Below are positions 24,115-31,697 of a stretch of 62,305 nucleotides of DNA, piece by piece. Where the stretch lies: the NCBI GenBank assembly GCA_029785615.1, contig JAFLZH010000006.1:1-62305 (forward strand). The letters are read 5' to 3'. Every line of letters begins with the position of its first letter. Position 1 is the first letter of the stretch. A program made the position numbers and the translations under genes. Source of the DNA: Nitrososphaerota archaeon (lineage in GTDB: Archaea > Thermoproteota > Nitrososphaeria > Nitrososphaerales > Gagatemarchaeaceae). Below the pieces are notes generated by a model that was not told where the DNA came from, did not search any database, and saw only the letters and a list, made by a program, of their open reading frames with translations.

Positions 24115-26346
24115 ATGACACTCCCGCGCTCTGTCTTCCGGGACGAAGCCATCCTCCTCCAGGAGTACCTCCCGCACCAGATACCTCACCGCGAGGCACA
24201 GCTGAAGAAGCTCGAGCTCTACTTCCAGGGCGTCGCGCAGAACGCCTCCAAGGCCAGCCAGATTGCCATGATAACCGGACCAGTGGGCTGCCACAGAAAG
24301 GGGCAGCTCGTTTTGATGTTCGACGGTTCGATGAAACGCGTCGAAGACGTGGTTCAGGGAGACTTGTTGATGGGCCCAGATAGCGCTCCCAGAAGTGTCC
24401 TAGAAACAGTACATGGTTTTGGGAAGATGGTCGAGGTCCGGCCAGTCAAAGGGAAGCCATTCGTGGTCTCCGAAGACCATATACTGACAGTAATACAAAC
24501 CCGCCTGAGGACGAGCCCGCGCAAGCCCTCCGAAGACGCCGAGGGGGTCATCAAAGACGTCCCGATAAGCGAGTTGTTGGAGCTTCCGAAGCGGTTCGTC
24601 GGTCCCAGAGCGCTCTACAAGCTGGCTAGAACGGGGGTCGACTTTCCTAAGGTGCCAGAAGGGCCGGTCGACCCGCATCTTCTCGGCGTGTATTTGGGAG
24701 ACGGAGGACGCACCCATGGCAACATCGGCCTCACTTCAGATCCAGAGATACCAGCCATCGTGAGAGACGAGTCGGAAAGATACGCGCCGTCAGTGCGACA
24801 CCATCCAGCAGGCAATGCACAGCAATACGTGCTGGCTGCGGGGCGAACAGGCGGGCAAACACTGACAAGTGGAATCGCCAGAGATCTGATGGCACTGGGA
24901 CTCTTCGAAGCAACATCCGACTCGAAGTTCATTCCGCGCCAGTACAAGTTTGGTTCGAGAGAGACGCGCCTGGAGGTATTGGCTGGATTGCTCGACACAG
25001 ATGGCAACTTGGCAAGCGGATGTTTTGATTTCATCACAAAGTCGAAAAGGTTGGCCGAGGACGTCGCATTCGTCTCGAGAAGTCTTGGGTTCTATGCCTT
25101 CGTCAGGGCGAAGCGCCCCCGTGATCGACTTGGCCACGAAGGACTGCGCTACAGGGTTGGCATCTCAGGCGATCTTTCTAGGATTCCCACCAGAGTCCAG
25201 ATGAAGCAGGCCATGCAACGGAAACAAGAGTCTGTCTTGAGGACAGGATTCACGCTCGAACCTCTGGGGGAGGAGGAGTACTTCGGCTTCAGAGTAGATT
25301 CAGACCAGCGGTATCTTTTGGATGATTTCACCATAACTCACAATTCAGGGAAAACCATGCTGGCGAAGAAGCTACTGCTGGAGTCGCTCCCTAGGAAGGC
25401 AGCGCTTCACGGGAACCTGGTCAAGGCTGTGCACGTCAACTGCAGGATAGACAGGACCCTCCAGGCCATCATGGTGAAGTCGCTGAAGTCGCTGGGGCAG
25501 AACTATCCGACCCGCGGCTACAGCTTCGAGGAGCTCCTCGCCGCGCTGGTCGAGGAACTGAGGAGCAACAGGATGCACCTCGTCATAGCCTTCGACGAAG
25601 TGGACTCGCTTGTGCTGTCAGATCCAGGGTCGCTCTACACCATAACCAGGCTCAGGGAGATGGCGCCGGGGGCCCAGGTCCTCTCGTCGCTGCTCATATC
25701 GAAGACGACGGATTACCTCAAGAAGGTCGACCTGAGCACGCTGAGTTCCCTCCAATGGAACGAGATCGCCCTCGAAAGCTACCCGTCGGAGCAGCTCGCT
25801 GACATCCTGAACTCGCGCAGCGAGGCGTTCAGCGACGGCGCCATCGACGACGACGTCGTCCAGCTGGCCGCAGACATAGCCGGGACCTACGGGGACGCCC
25901 GCTACGCGCTGGACTTGGTCTGGCGCGCGGGGAAGCTGGCTGATGACTCCGGGTCTCCCCGCGTGCTGCCCGAGCACGTAAGGTCTGCCAAGGCTTCGCT
26001 CCCGCCGCAGCTGAGAAAGGAGGAGCTGTCCTACCTGACCGCCCACCAGAAGCTGCTGCTCATGGCCATCTCTTCGCTCCTGAAGAACGGGAGCTCGACC
26101 TATGTCACCATAGGGGAAGTTGAGAAGAGCTACTCTGCCATCTGCGAGGGGATGAACGTGACCGCGTACCGCCACACACAGGTGTGGAGCGACGTCAACG
26201 AGCTGTCGAGGAAGGGGATCATCGAGACGCAGCTCTCAGGAAAGGGGGTGAGAGGGCGGACGACCATGATAGGGTTGTCTCTGGTCTCGGCCAAGGAGCT
26301 GATGGGAGAGCTCGAGAAGGGGATGCTCGCAGATGTTAGAGCTTGA
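24115..26346 (+). CDS. cdc6: Orc1/Cdc6 replication initiator interrupted by an intein
   Basis: The AAA+ initiator binds origins and loads MCM. The precursor is 743 residues; without the intein the host protein is about 391, normal for archaeal Orc1/Cdc6. The Walker A motif is split: GPVG (55-58), intein (59-410), then SGKT. Walker B (VIAFDEVDSL) and a C-terminal winged helix follow. The box A and ATG spacing are standard. A small winged-helix gene overlaps the end by 14 bases. If splicing failed, ATP binding would be lost. The host genes mcm, gins and rfc are in the same window. Confidence 0.95.
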   Translation: MTLPRSVFRDEAILLQEYLPHQIPHREAQLKKLELYFQGVAQNASKASQIAMITGPVGCHRKGQLVLMFDGSMKRVEDVVQGDLLMGPDSAPRSVLETVHGFGKMVEVRPVKGKPFVVSEDHILTVIQTRLRTSPRKPSEDAEGVIKDVPISELLELPKRFVGPRALYKLARTGVDFPKVPEGPVDPHLLGVYLGDGGRTHGNIGLTSDPEIPAIVRDESERYAPSVRHHPAGNAQQYVLAAGRTGGQTLTSGIARDLMALGLFEATSDSKFIPRQYKFGSRETRLEVLAGLLDTDGNLASGCFDFITKSKRLAEDVAFVSRSLGFYAFVRAKRPRDRLGHEGLRYRVGISGDLSRIPTRVQMKQAMQRKQESVLRTGFTLEPLGEEEYFGFRVDSDQRYLLDDFTITHNSGKTMLAKKLLLESLPRKAALHGNLVKAVHVNCRIDRTLQAIMVKSLKSLGQNYPTRGYSFEELLAALVEELRSNRMHLVIAFDEVDSLVLSDPGSLYTITRLREMAPGAQVLSSLLISKTTDYLKKVDLSTLSSLQWNEIALESYPSEQLADILNSRSEAFSDGAIDDDVVQLAADIAGTYGDARYALDLVWRAGKLADDSGSPRVLPEHVRSAKASLPPQLRKEELSYLTAHQKLLLMAISSLLKNGSSTYVTIGEVEKSYSAICEGMNVTAYRHTQVWSDVNELSRKGIIETQLSGKGVRGRTTMIGLSLVSAKELMGELEKGMLADVRA
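24289..25344 (+). mobile_element. Intein with LAGLIDADG endonuclease in Orc1/Cdc6 Walker A
   Basis: Codons 59-410 of the host gene, 352 residues. It starts with Cys59 and ends in THN, with Ser411 as the first extein residue, so all splicing residues are present. VSEDHILTV resembles splicing block B. Two LAGLIDADG-type motifs, LLGVYLGDGG and LAGLLDTDG, indicate an endonuclease domain. The intein sequence looks visibly less GC-rich than its host gene, which suggests separate ancestry. Confidence 0.92.
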
Positions 26347-26629
26347 GAAGCTGCTGTCATCCTACGGCAGGACCAAGGTGCTCACGATAATGCTAGAGAC
26401 AGGGGAGCTCAATATCTCGGAGATAACCAGGAGGGCGGGGCTCTCACACGGAGCGGCGTCCCGCCACCTCGAGTTCCTCACACGGTCAGGGATACTCACA
26501 GAGAAGCGCTTCAACAGGATCAGGATATTCAGGGTCGACCCGGCGAGCCCCCTCGCCGGCGCTCTCGCCAGGTTCTACGCCGACTGGAAGGACGTGGGCG
26601 GCTTCGCCGAATCGCTCCCGTTCAACTAG
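26333..26629 (+). CDS. Small ArsR-like winged-helix protein
   Basis: A 98-residue protein with an HTH (LNISEITRRAGLSHGAASRHLEFLTRSGIL) and a wing (RIRIFRVD). It begins inside the last codons of orc1/cdc6 and is likely cotranscribed and coupled. It may regulate local genes or simply be a fast-evolving neighbour; the target is unknown. Convergent with rfcL, overlapping by four bases. Confidence 0.75.
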   Translation: MLELEKLLSSYGRTKVLTIMLETGELNISEITRRAGLSHGAASRHLEFLTRSGILTEKRFNRIRIFRVDPASPLAGALARFYADWKDVGGFAESLPFN

Positions 26630-27801
26630 CGCCTGGGCGGCTTCGCCGCTTCCTTTGCCAGGAAGACGTCATAGTTCTCCTCCAGCTCGAGGCTCCTCAC
26701 CAGGCCTTCCCTGAAACCCCTGTCGGCGCAGAGCAGCAGGACGAAGGGCATGTCTCGGACCAGGAATCCCTTCTGGCTCGTCCCCAGCCGCTTCCCCGCG
26801 AGCAGGGCTATGTCCTTCAGCTTCTTCGAGTCGTTCCATATCCGAAGCTGCAGTGGCCAGGGGACTGCGTCGAGGGTGTACCGCGGCCCTCCGTCCCCCA
26901 GCGCCTTCCAGAGCTCCGCCGCGAGCATAGAGTCGAGGTACCTCAGGAGCCTCCAGTCTTTCCCGCGCATCATCCTCCCCATGACAACGTCGGCCCTGGA
27001 GAGGACCTCAAGGGCCGCAGCCTTCCGCTCCTCGTGGACCCTGGACCTCGTCACGGCAGTGAACAGGTCGCGCATCTTCTCCCTGGGTTGGCCAGGGTAG
27101 GCCCGGAGCGCCCTCAGCGCCGCCTTTTCGTCCGGCGCGTCGAAAAACGCGTTCACCGACTCCGCGGCCGTCACCTCTTCGTCCTTCTGGGCAGCGATCC
27201 CCGACTGCAGGAAGTTGACCGCGGCCCTCAGGTCGCCGTTCGCCGCCCTCGCTATCCTGGCCATCTCGTCGTCCCCCATCCGCAGCCCCTCCGCTTTGGA
27301 GACGGCCTGCAGCCGCTTCAGGACTGCCTGGTCGTCCGCTCTCCTGAATTCAATCGTCGTCGTGGCCGTCCCGAGCTTCCTCACTTCGTCCGAGGCGGGG
27401 TCGTTGGCCGCCATCAGCAACGGCACCCCGCTTCTCTTGACTGCGTCCTTGATGAAGTCTGTCGCCCCGTAATCCGCCCTCCCTGCGAGCCCGTCCACTT
27501 CGTCGAGGAATATCGCCGTCGACCCTTCGAGCAGGCTGGAGCTCGCCATGGCCTCGCCCACCTTCTTGGACAGCTTGTCCTTGGTCCGCGCGTCGCTCGC
27601 ATTCAGCTCTATCAGCTGATACCCGAGCTTCTCCGCAACCAGGTGGACGCTCGTGGTCTTCCCCGTCCCCGGAGGGCCGAGCAGCAGCGCAGCCCTGGCG
27701 CCAGGCTTCCACTTCTTGAGCCAGAGGACGAGCTTGGCCCTGGCCTCCTCATTGCCGACCATCTCCTCCAGACTCCTGGGCCTGTGCTTCTCCGTCCACA
27801 T
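26626..27801 (-). CDS. rfcL: Replication factor C large subunit
   Basis: Clamp-loader large subunit of 391 residues, somewhat short. Walker A is GPPGTGKTTSV near residue 42 and the DEVD Walker B is LDEVDGL near 98. The N-terminal MWTEKHRPRSLEEMVGNEEA segment is characteristic. With RfcS, encoded at 42435, it loads PCNA. It is the third gene of an endA-ubiA-rfcL unit, starting two bases after ubiA ends. No clear PIP box is seen near its C-terminus. Confidence 0.93.
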   Translation of the reverse strand: MWTEKHRPRSLEEMVGNEEARAKLVLWLKKWKPGARAALLLGPPGTGKTTSVHLVAEKLGYQLIELNASDARTKDKLSKKVGEAMASSSLLEGSTAIFLDEVDGLAGRADYGATDFIKDAVKRSGVPLLMAANDPASDEVRKLGTATTTIEFRRADDQAVLKRLQAVSKAEGLRMGDDEMARIARAANGDLRAAVNFLQSGIAAQKDEEVTAAESVNAFFDAPDEKAALRALRAYPGQPREKMRDLFTAVTRSRVHEERKAAALEVLSRADVVMGRMMRGKDWRLLRYLDSMLAAELWKALGDGGPRYTLDAVPWPLQLRIWNDSKKLKDIALLAGKRLGTSQKGFLVRDMPFVLLLCADRGFREGLVRSLELEENYDVFLAKEAAKPPRR

Positions 27802-27803
27802 GC

Positions 27804-28649
27804 TCAGAGGGCGCCCCCGATGAAGACCAGGAGTCCGACGGTCATCCCGGCCAGGGCGATATTCTTCACGCGCAGGGCGTTGGACGGTTCATGCTTGTAG
27901 ACTATGGCTGCGGCCAGGTAGGCGAATATCGCGTCCGGCACGACCACCCCGATGGAGTACACCTCGTTGGCGAGGCCGGTCAGGAGGGGCACCCAGCTCG
28001 TGAAAACCGCCAGTATGAAGAAGATGGCACCCACCCAGGACGCGAAAGCCAGCCCCCGGCTCCGGGCCACGGAGTTGATGTTCCTCTTGGCGTCCCCTTC
28101 CACGTCTGCCATTGCCTTCACCACCTCCCTCCCCACCCCGGAGAAGAAAGCGGTGAGGGCCATCATGAGGAGAAGCGAGCCGATCACGGCCCCGCCTGCC
28201 ACCGCTCCGCCGTAGATGAACGGGATCGCCAGGGACGACGCCACTATGACGTTGCCGGCGAGGCCGGTCTTCTTCGCTCTGCTGTTGTACAGCCACGAGA
28301 GGAAGGCATAGGCGACGGCCAGGGCCACTGCGAGGGGGTTGAGCGACAGGACCGAGCATGCCAGTCCCGCCGCCAGGGCTGCCGCGGAGAGCCTGTTTGC
28401 ATCTTGCATAGACACCCTCCCGCTCGGTATCGGCCTCCCGGGTCTGTTGACTCTGTCCACGTCGGCGTCGTAGACGTCGTTGACCACCATGGAGTAGGCG
28501 CAGATGAAGAACCCGGTCAGGAACCCGAGGGCGAGCTGGGGTGCCGGGATCACCGGCGGCCTAGACACGAAGGCACCGACTATCACTGCGAACCCTATCA
28601 TGGCGCAGTTGATCGGCCTGATGAGCTTGAACGCTCCCCCCGAGTCCAT
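27804..28649 (-). CDS. UbiA-family prenyltransferase, probable DGGGP synthase
   Basis: Integral membrane enzyme of 281 residues. The first aspartate motif NDVYDADVDRVNRPGRP (near 57-73) and the second region (MADVEGDAKRNI) are those of archaeal geranylgeranylglyceryl phosphate geranylgeranyltransferase. This enzyme adds the second isoprenoid ether, so it would act after egsA product formation. Other UbiA roles (haem or quinone) cannot be excluded. It starts four bases after endA ends, in the same unit. Confidence 0.8.
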   Translation of the reverse strand: MDSGGAFKLIRPINCAMIGFAVIVGAFVSRPPVIPAPQLALGFLTGFFICAYSMVVNDVYDADVDRVNRPGRPIPSGRVSMQDANRLSAAALAAGLACSVLSLNPLAVALAVAYAFLSWLYNSRAKKTGLAGNVIVASSLAIPFIYGGAVAGGAVIGSLLLMMALTAFFSGVGREVVKAMADVEGDAKRNINSVARSRGLAFASWVGAIFFILAVFTSWVPLLTGLANEVYSIGVVVPDAIFAYLAAAIVYKHEPSNALRVKNIALAGMTVGLLVFIGGAL

Positions 28650-28653
28650 GGGC

Positions 28654-29199
28654 TCAGAACCTGGCCCTGCTGACCTTGTAGTAGATCACTTCTCCCCGCC
28701 TTTCGATCACCGCGATTATGGCCTCCTTCCCCATCTTGGCCATCTCCTTCACCGACTGCTGGAGCTCTGACATCCCCTTCTCGATGCCTTCGTCGAGGGC
28801 GAAGACCACATATTTCGCGGGCTTCTTGGGGTAGTCCCCGCGCTCGTAGGCCCGGAGGTCGGTCCCGAACCCGAAGCCCTCCCTCACGACGTACCCTCTG
28901 CTCCTAAGGTCCCTGTAGATGATGAACTTCGTCCAGGAGTCCCCTGACCTCTTCTGGGAGAGCTCCGCGAGCTTGTCAAAGCCCACCTTCTTGCCCGACT
29001 CGGTCAGCTCCAGCTTCCCTGCATAGAGGAGGTAGAGCGCCTCGTAGTCGCGGAGAGACAGGTGGCGCCCTTCCCTGGTGCCGTATCCAGACTCCTCGAG
29101 CTCCCCGAATCGCTCTCTGTCGACCACCCTCACCGTCCCGTCCTCAATTACCGCGCTGTACGGTCTAATGTCTTCTTCCCCTGGGCCGCCTTCCTGCAT
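28654..29199 (-). CDS. endA: tRNA intron endonuclease subunit, EndA-like, catalytic His not evident
   Basis: A 181-residue protein with the typical N-terminal fold and C-terminal catalytic domain (YRDLRSRGYVVREGFGFGTDLRAYERG). Of the family triad, Tyr (LRAYERG) and Lys (MGKEAIIAV) are present. The His normally just before A-K-Y is replaced: PKKPAKYVV. It may therefore be a structural subunit paired with a catalytic paralogue elsewhere, as in other TACK archaea. ATG 29199 lies about 29 bases from TTCAAATAG, giving a leaderless start. First gene of the unit endA-ubiA-rfcL. Confidence 0.75.
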   Translation of the reverse strand: MQEGGPGEEDIRPYSAVIEDGTVRVVDRERFGELEESGYGTREGRHLSLRDYEALYLLYAGKLELTESGKKVGFDKLAELSQKRSGDSWTKFIIYRDLRSRGYVVREGFGFGTDLRAYERGDYPKKPAKYVVFALDEGIEKGMSELQQSVKEMAKMGKEAIIAVIERRGEVIYYKVSRARF

Positions 29200-29288
29200 C
29201 TGGTTCCGGACGCCCGGCCGACTCTATTTGAAGATGATTGGGGGACGCCCCCGGAAACCCTTTAGCGGGCTCAAACGCGTTCGTCGGT

Positions 29289-30329
29289 GTGGCTGGCTTC
29301 TTCACGCTCCGGACTGTGACCTGGGACGACGGTCGGGTGAGGATGATCGACCAGACCGCCCTCCCCAACAGGTTCTCCTACGTGGTCTACACAACCCCGG
29401 AGCAGGTAGCGTCCGCCATCAGGACCATGGTGGTCCGGGGCGCCCCTGCCATCGGGGTGGCCGCGGCCATGGGGCTGGCGCTGGCCGCACGCAGGTCCAG
29501 GGCCACGGACCTGCCCGGGCTCGTCCGCGACCTTGAGAAGAGCGCCGCGATGCTTCGTTCTACCAGACCAACGGCAGTGAACCTGTTCTGGGGCATCGAC
29601 AGGGTCCTGGCGAAGGCCAGGGCCTCGACTTCGGCGAAGCGCGCAAAGGAAGATGTCGAATCCGAAGTGAAGCGCATGGAGGACGAGGACGTGGCGACAA
29701 ACAGGAAGCTCGGGGGGGTGGGCGCCGACCTCATCCGGGACGGCGACACCGTCCTCACCCAGTGCAACGCAGGGTCGCTGGCGACCGTAGGCTACGGCAC
29801 CGCGCTGGGGGTGATCAGGGCGGCCGTAGAGCAGGGGAAGCTGGTCAAGGTGCTGGTCCCAGAGACCAGGCCGGCCCTTCAGGGGGCGCGCCTGACCGCC
29901 TTCGAGCTAGCCCGCGACGGTATCCCGTGCACACTGATCCCTGACACCGCCGTTGGCTACATGATGAGCCTGGGCAGGGTCGACAGAGTCGTAGTGGGGG
30001 CGGACAGGATAACCAGGGACGGCTATGTCTTCAACAAGATTGGGACGTACCAGGAGGCAGTCCTCGCCCGGAGGCATGGAATACCGTTCCACCCGGCCGC
30101 CCCTCGGTCCACCTTCGACCTGGAGCGGGCCCACGACCAGGTCACAATCGAGGAGAGGGGGGCGGAGGAGGTGGTGCAGATCCGCGGAAGGAGGATAGCC
30201 CCCAAAGGCGTCCCCGTGTCGAACCCAGCCTTCGACATGACCCCTCCAGAGCTGGTCACCTCGATGATCACAGAGAGGGGGCTGGTGGTCCCCCCCTTCG
30301 AAGAAACCATCGCCGCCTCCATGGCTTAA
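29289..30329 (+). CDS. mtnA: MtnA-like isomerase (methylthioribose-1-phosphate isomerase family)
   Basis: The eIF2B-like fold of the family is clear: RMIDQTALP at the N-terminus, MVVRGAPAIGVAAA, the NAGSLATVGYGTALG region and GADRITRDGYVFNKIGT near residue 240. The first three genes of the methionine salvage pathway are not seen here, so another sugar-phosphate substrate, as in some archaeal relatives, is possible. An open frame reaches 29238, but GTG 29289 lies about 28 bases from CCTTTAG and fits a leaderless transcript. Confidence 0.85.
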   Translation: MAGFFTLRTVTWDDGRVRMIDQTALPNRFSYVVYTTPEQVASAIRTMVVRGAPAIGVAAAMGLALAARRSRATDLPGLVRDLEKSAAMLRSTRPTAVNLFWGIDRVLAKARASTSAKRAKEDVESEVKRMEDEDVATNRKLGGVGADLIRDGDTVLTQCNAGSLATVGYGTALGVIRAAVEQGKLVKVLVPETRPALQGARLTAFELARDGIPCTLIPDTAVGYMMSLGRVDRVVVGADRITRDGYVFNKIGTYQEAVLARRHGIPFHPAAPRSTFDLERAHDQVTIEERGAEEVVQIRGRRIAPKGVPVSNPAFDMTPPELVTSMITERGLVVPPFEETIAASMA

Positions 30330-30354
30330 TTAGCCGGCGCCGGCCGGCCTCAGT

Positions 30355-30447
30355 GGGCCCGTAGCCTAGCACGGATTAAGGCGTCAGCCTTCGGAGCTGA
30401 AGAGGCATCGCCCTCGGAGACCATGGGTTCGAATCCCACCGGGCCCG
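30355..30447 (+). tRNA. tRNA-Arg (anticodon TCG) with about 17 extra bases in the variable region
   Basis: The acceptor GGGCCCG (30355-30361) pairs perfectly with CGGGCCC (30440-30446). The D stem is GCCT/AGGC and the anticodon stem TCAGC/GCTGA encloses CTTCGGA, so the anticodon is TCG. Between the anticodon stem and the T stem there are 22 bases (30401-30422), where a class I tRNA has about five. The extra bases can form a GAGG/CCTC hairpin and could be a non-canonical intron or an unusual long arm. The T arm has one A-C mismatch at its base. Confidence 0.85.
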
Positions 30448-30467
30448 GATTAGGATTCGCTTAGAAC

Positions 30468-30561
30468 GAGTTCGAATCCAAGTAGGCCCGCTTAGAAGAT
30501 TACGTGAATCCCGATGAGACGACAGCGTCTCGGCTCTTCCGAGTGAATCCGACCAGGCCCG
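30468..30561 (+). repeat. Degenerate copies of the tRNA-Arg 3' end
   Basis: Two stretches downstream resemble the T arm and acceptor of the tRNA. They are GAGTTCGAATCCAAGTAGGC... at 30468-30490 and GAGTGAATCCGACCAGGCCC... at 30541-30561. Both end in the acceptor-like AGGCCCG. The true 3' end is at 30425-30447. A further partial copy (GTGAATCCCGA) is near 30504. Such series arise when integrases duplicate a tRNA end as attachment sites. The copies have drifted, so the events are old. Confidence 0.55.
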
Positions 30562-30752
30562 CAGAGCATGATGGACTCTCCATTTGGTGCACTTGGCAGA
30601 AGGCGAACCCGGAGCGGCAAACCTCCTGGACCGCCCCGCCGAGTCAGGCATAAGGGACCGCCTGACCGCAAGGAGCGGTCTTCGATTTCGTGCCAGTTGA
30701 TGCTGTTTTCGCTTCGGGCGTCCTACGGAGTGTCATCGACAGGCTTAAGGCG

Positions 30753-31580
30753 ATGCACCCGCCTTTGAACGCCGCCGTGGACCTCGGGCTGTCGGGGAAG
30801 AGCGCCCTGGTCACGGGGGCCAGTCGCGGCATCGGGCGTGCTATCGCCGAGCGGCTAGCGGCCGAGGGCGTTTCGGTGGCTCTCTGCTCCCGGGATTCGA
30901 AGGCGTTGGAGGAAGTGCGGGCTCAGATTATTCGATCCGGAGGAGGGAGCCCGGTCGTCGTTCCGGTAGACGTGACTCAAGCAAATCGGGTCCCCGAGGT
31001 TGTTCAGGAAGTGCAGCGCCGCCTGGGCCGAATCGACGTGCTGGTGAACAACGCCGGGGACCTCTCGCCGGGGACGTTGGCGCTGAAGTCCGAGGACCTC
31101 GACGATGCCGACTGGAAGTACGCATTCGACATCAATCTGCTGGGAGCCGTACGCTTCACTCGGGCCGTCGTCTCCGTGATGAAGAAACAGGGAGGCGGCG
31201 CGATTGTGAACATCAGTTCTGTCTGGGGACGTCGAGCGCGGATGCACATGGTGGACTACAGCGCCTCAAAAGCCGCCCTCATCTCATTCTCGAACTCGAT
31301 GGCGCTGCGACTCATCGGAAGCGGGATACGCGTGAACTGCGTCTGTCCGGGGCGGACCGACACGTCCTTGTGGCGGAACGTGGCGAGGAAACTTACGGAC
31401 GGTTCCGACGCCCAGGCCGAAGCGTTCCTAGATGGCCACGCCGCGCCGCTACCGATTGGCAGATTCGGCAAACCAGAGGAAATCGCTTCGGTCGTCGCCT
31501 TCCTAGCCTCGCCGAGGGCGAGCTTCGTCGTTGGCGCGGCGTGGGACGTAGACGGCGGCGAAAGCATTCAGAGCGTCTGA
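30753..31580 (+). CDS. Short-chain dehydrogenase/reductase, probably acquired
   Basis: Classical SDR with TGASRGIG near residue 20 (cofactor loop), NNAG, and YSASK with the catalytic Tyr and Lys, as expected for an NAD(P)-dependent oxidoreductase. The substrate is unknown. An open frame begins at 30690; ATG 30753 gives a start close to the cofactor loop. Arginine is written mainly with CGN codons, unlike neighbours that use many AGG. The gene sits beyond three tRNA-like ends, so lateral acquisition is likely. Confidence 0.85.
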   Translation: MHPPLNAAVDLGLSGKSALVTGASRGIGRAIAERLAAEGVSVALCSRDSKALEEVRAQIIRSGGGSPVVVPVDVTQANRVPEVVQEVQRRLGRIDVLVNNAGDLSPGTLALKSEDLDDADWKYAFDINLLGAVRFTRAVVSVMKKQGGGAIVNISSVWGRRARMHMVDYSASKAALISFSNSMALRLIGSGIRVNCVCPGRTDTSLWRNVARKLTDGSDAQAEAFLDGHAAPLPIGRFGKPEEIASVVAFLASPRASFVVGAAWDVDGGESIQSV

Positions 31581-31697
31581 CTCGGAAACCGGAGCGGACG
31601 GAGTCACGAGGGGTCCGAAGGCCGCAATGCCCACTCAGTCGAACGTGAACTTAAGAGACCGGTAACATCCCGACCGGGAGCCCGGGCCCCGGCTCGG

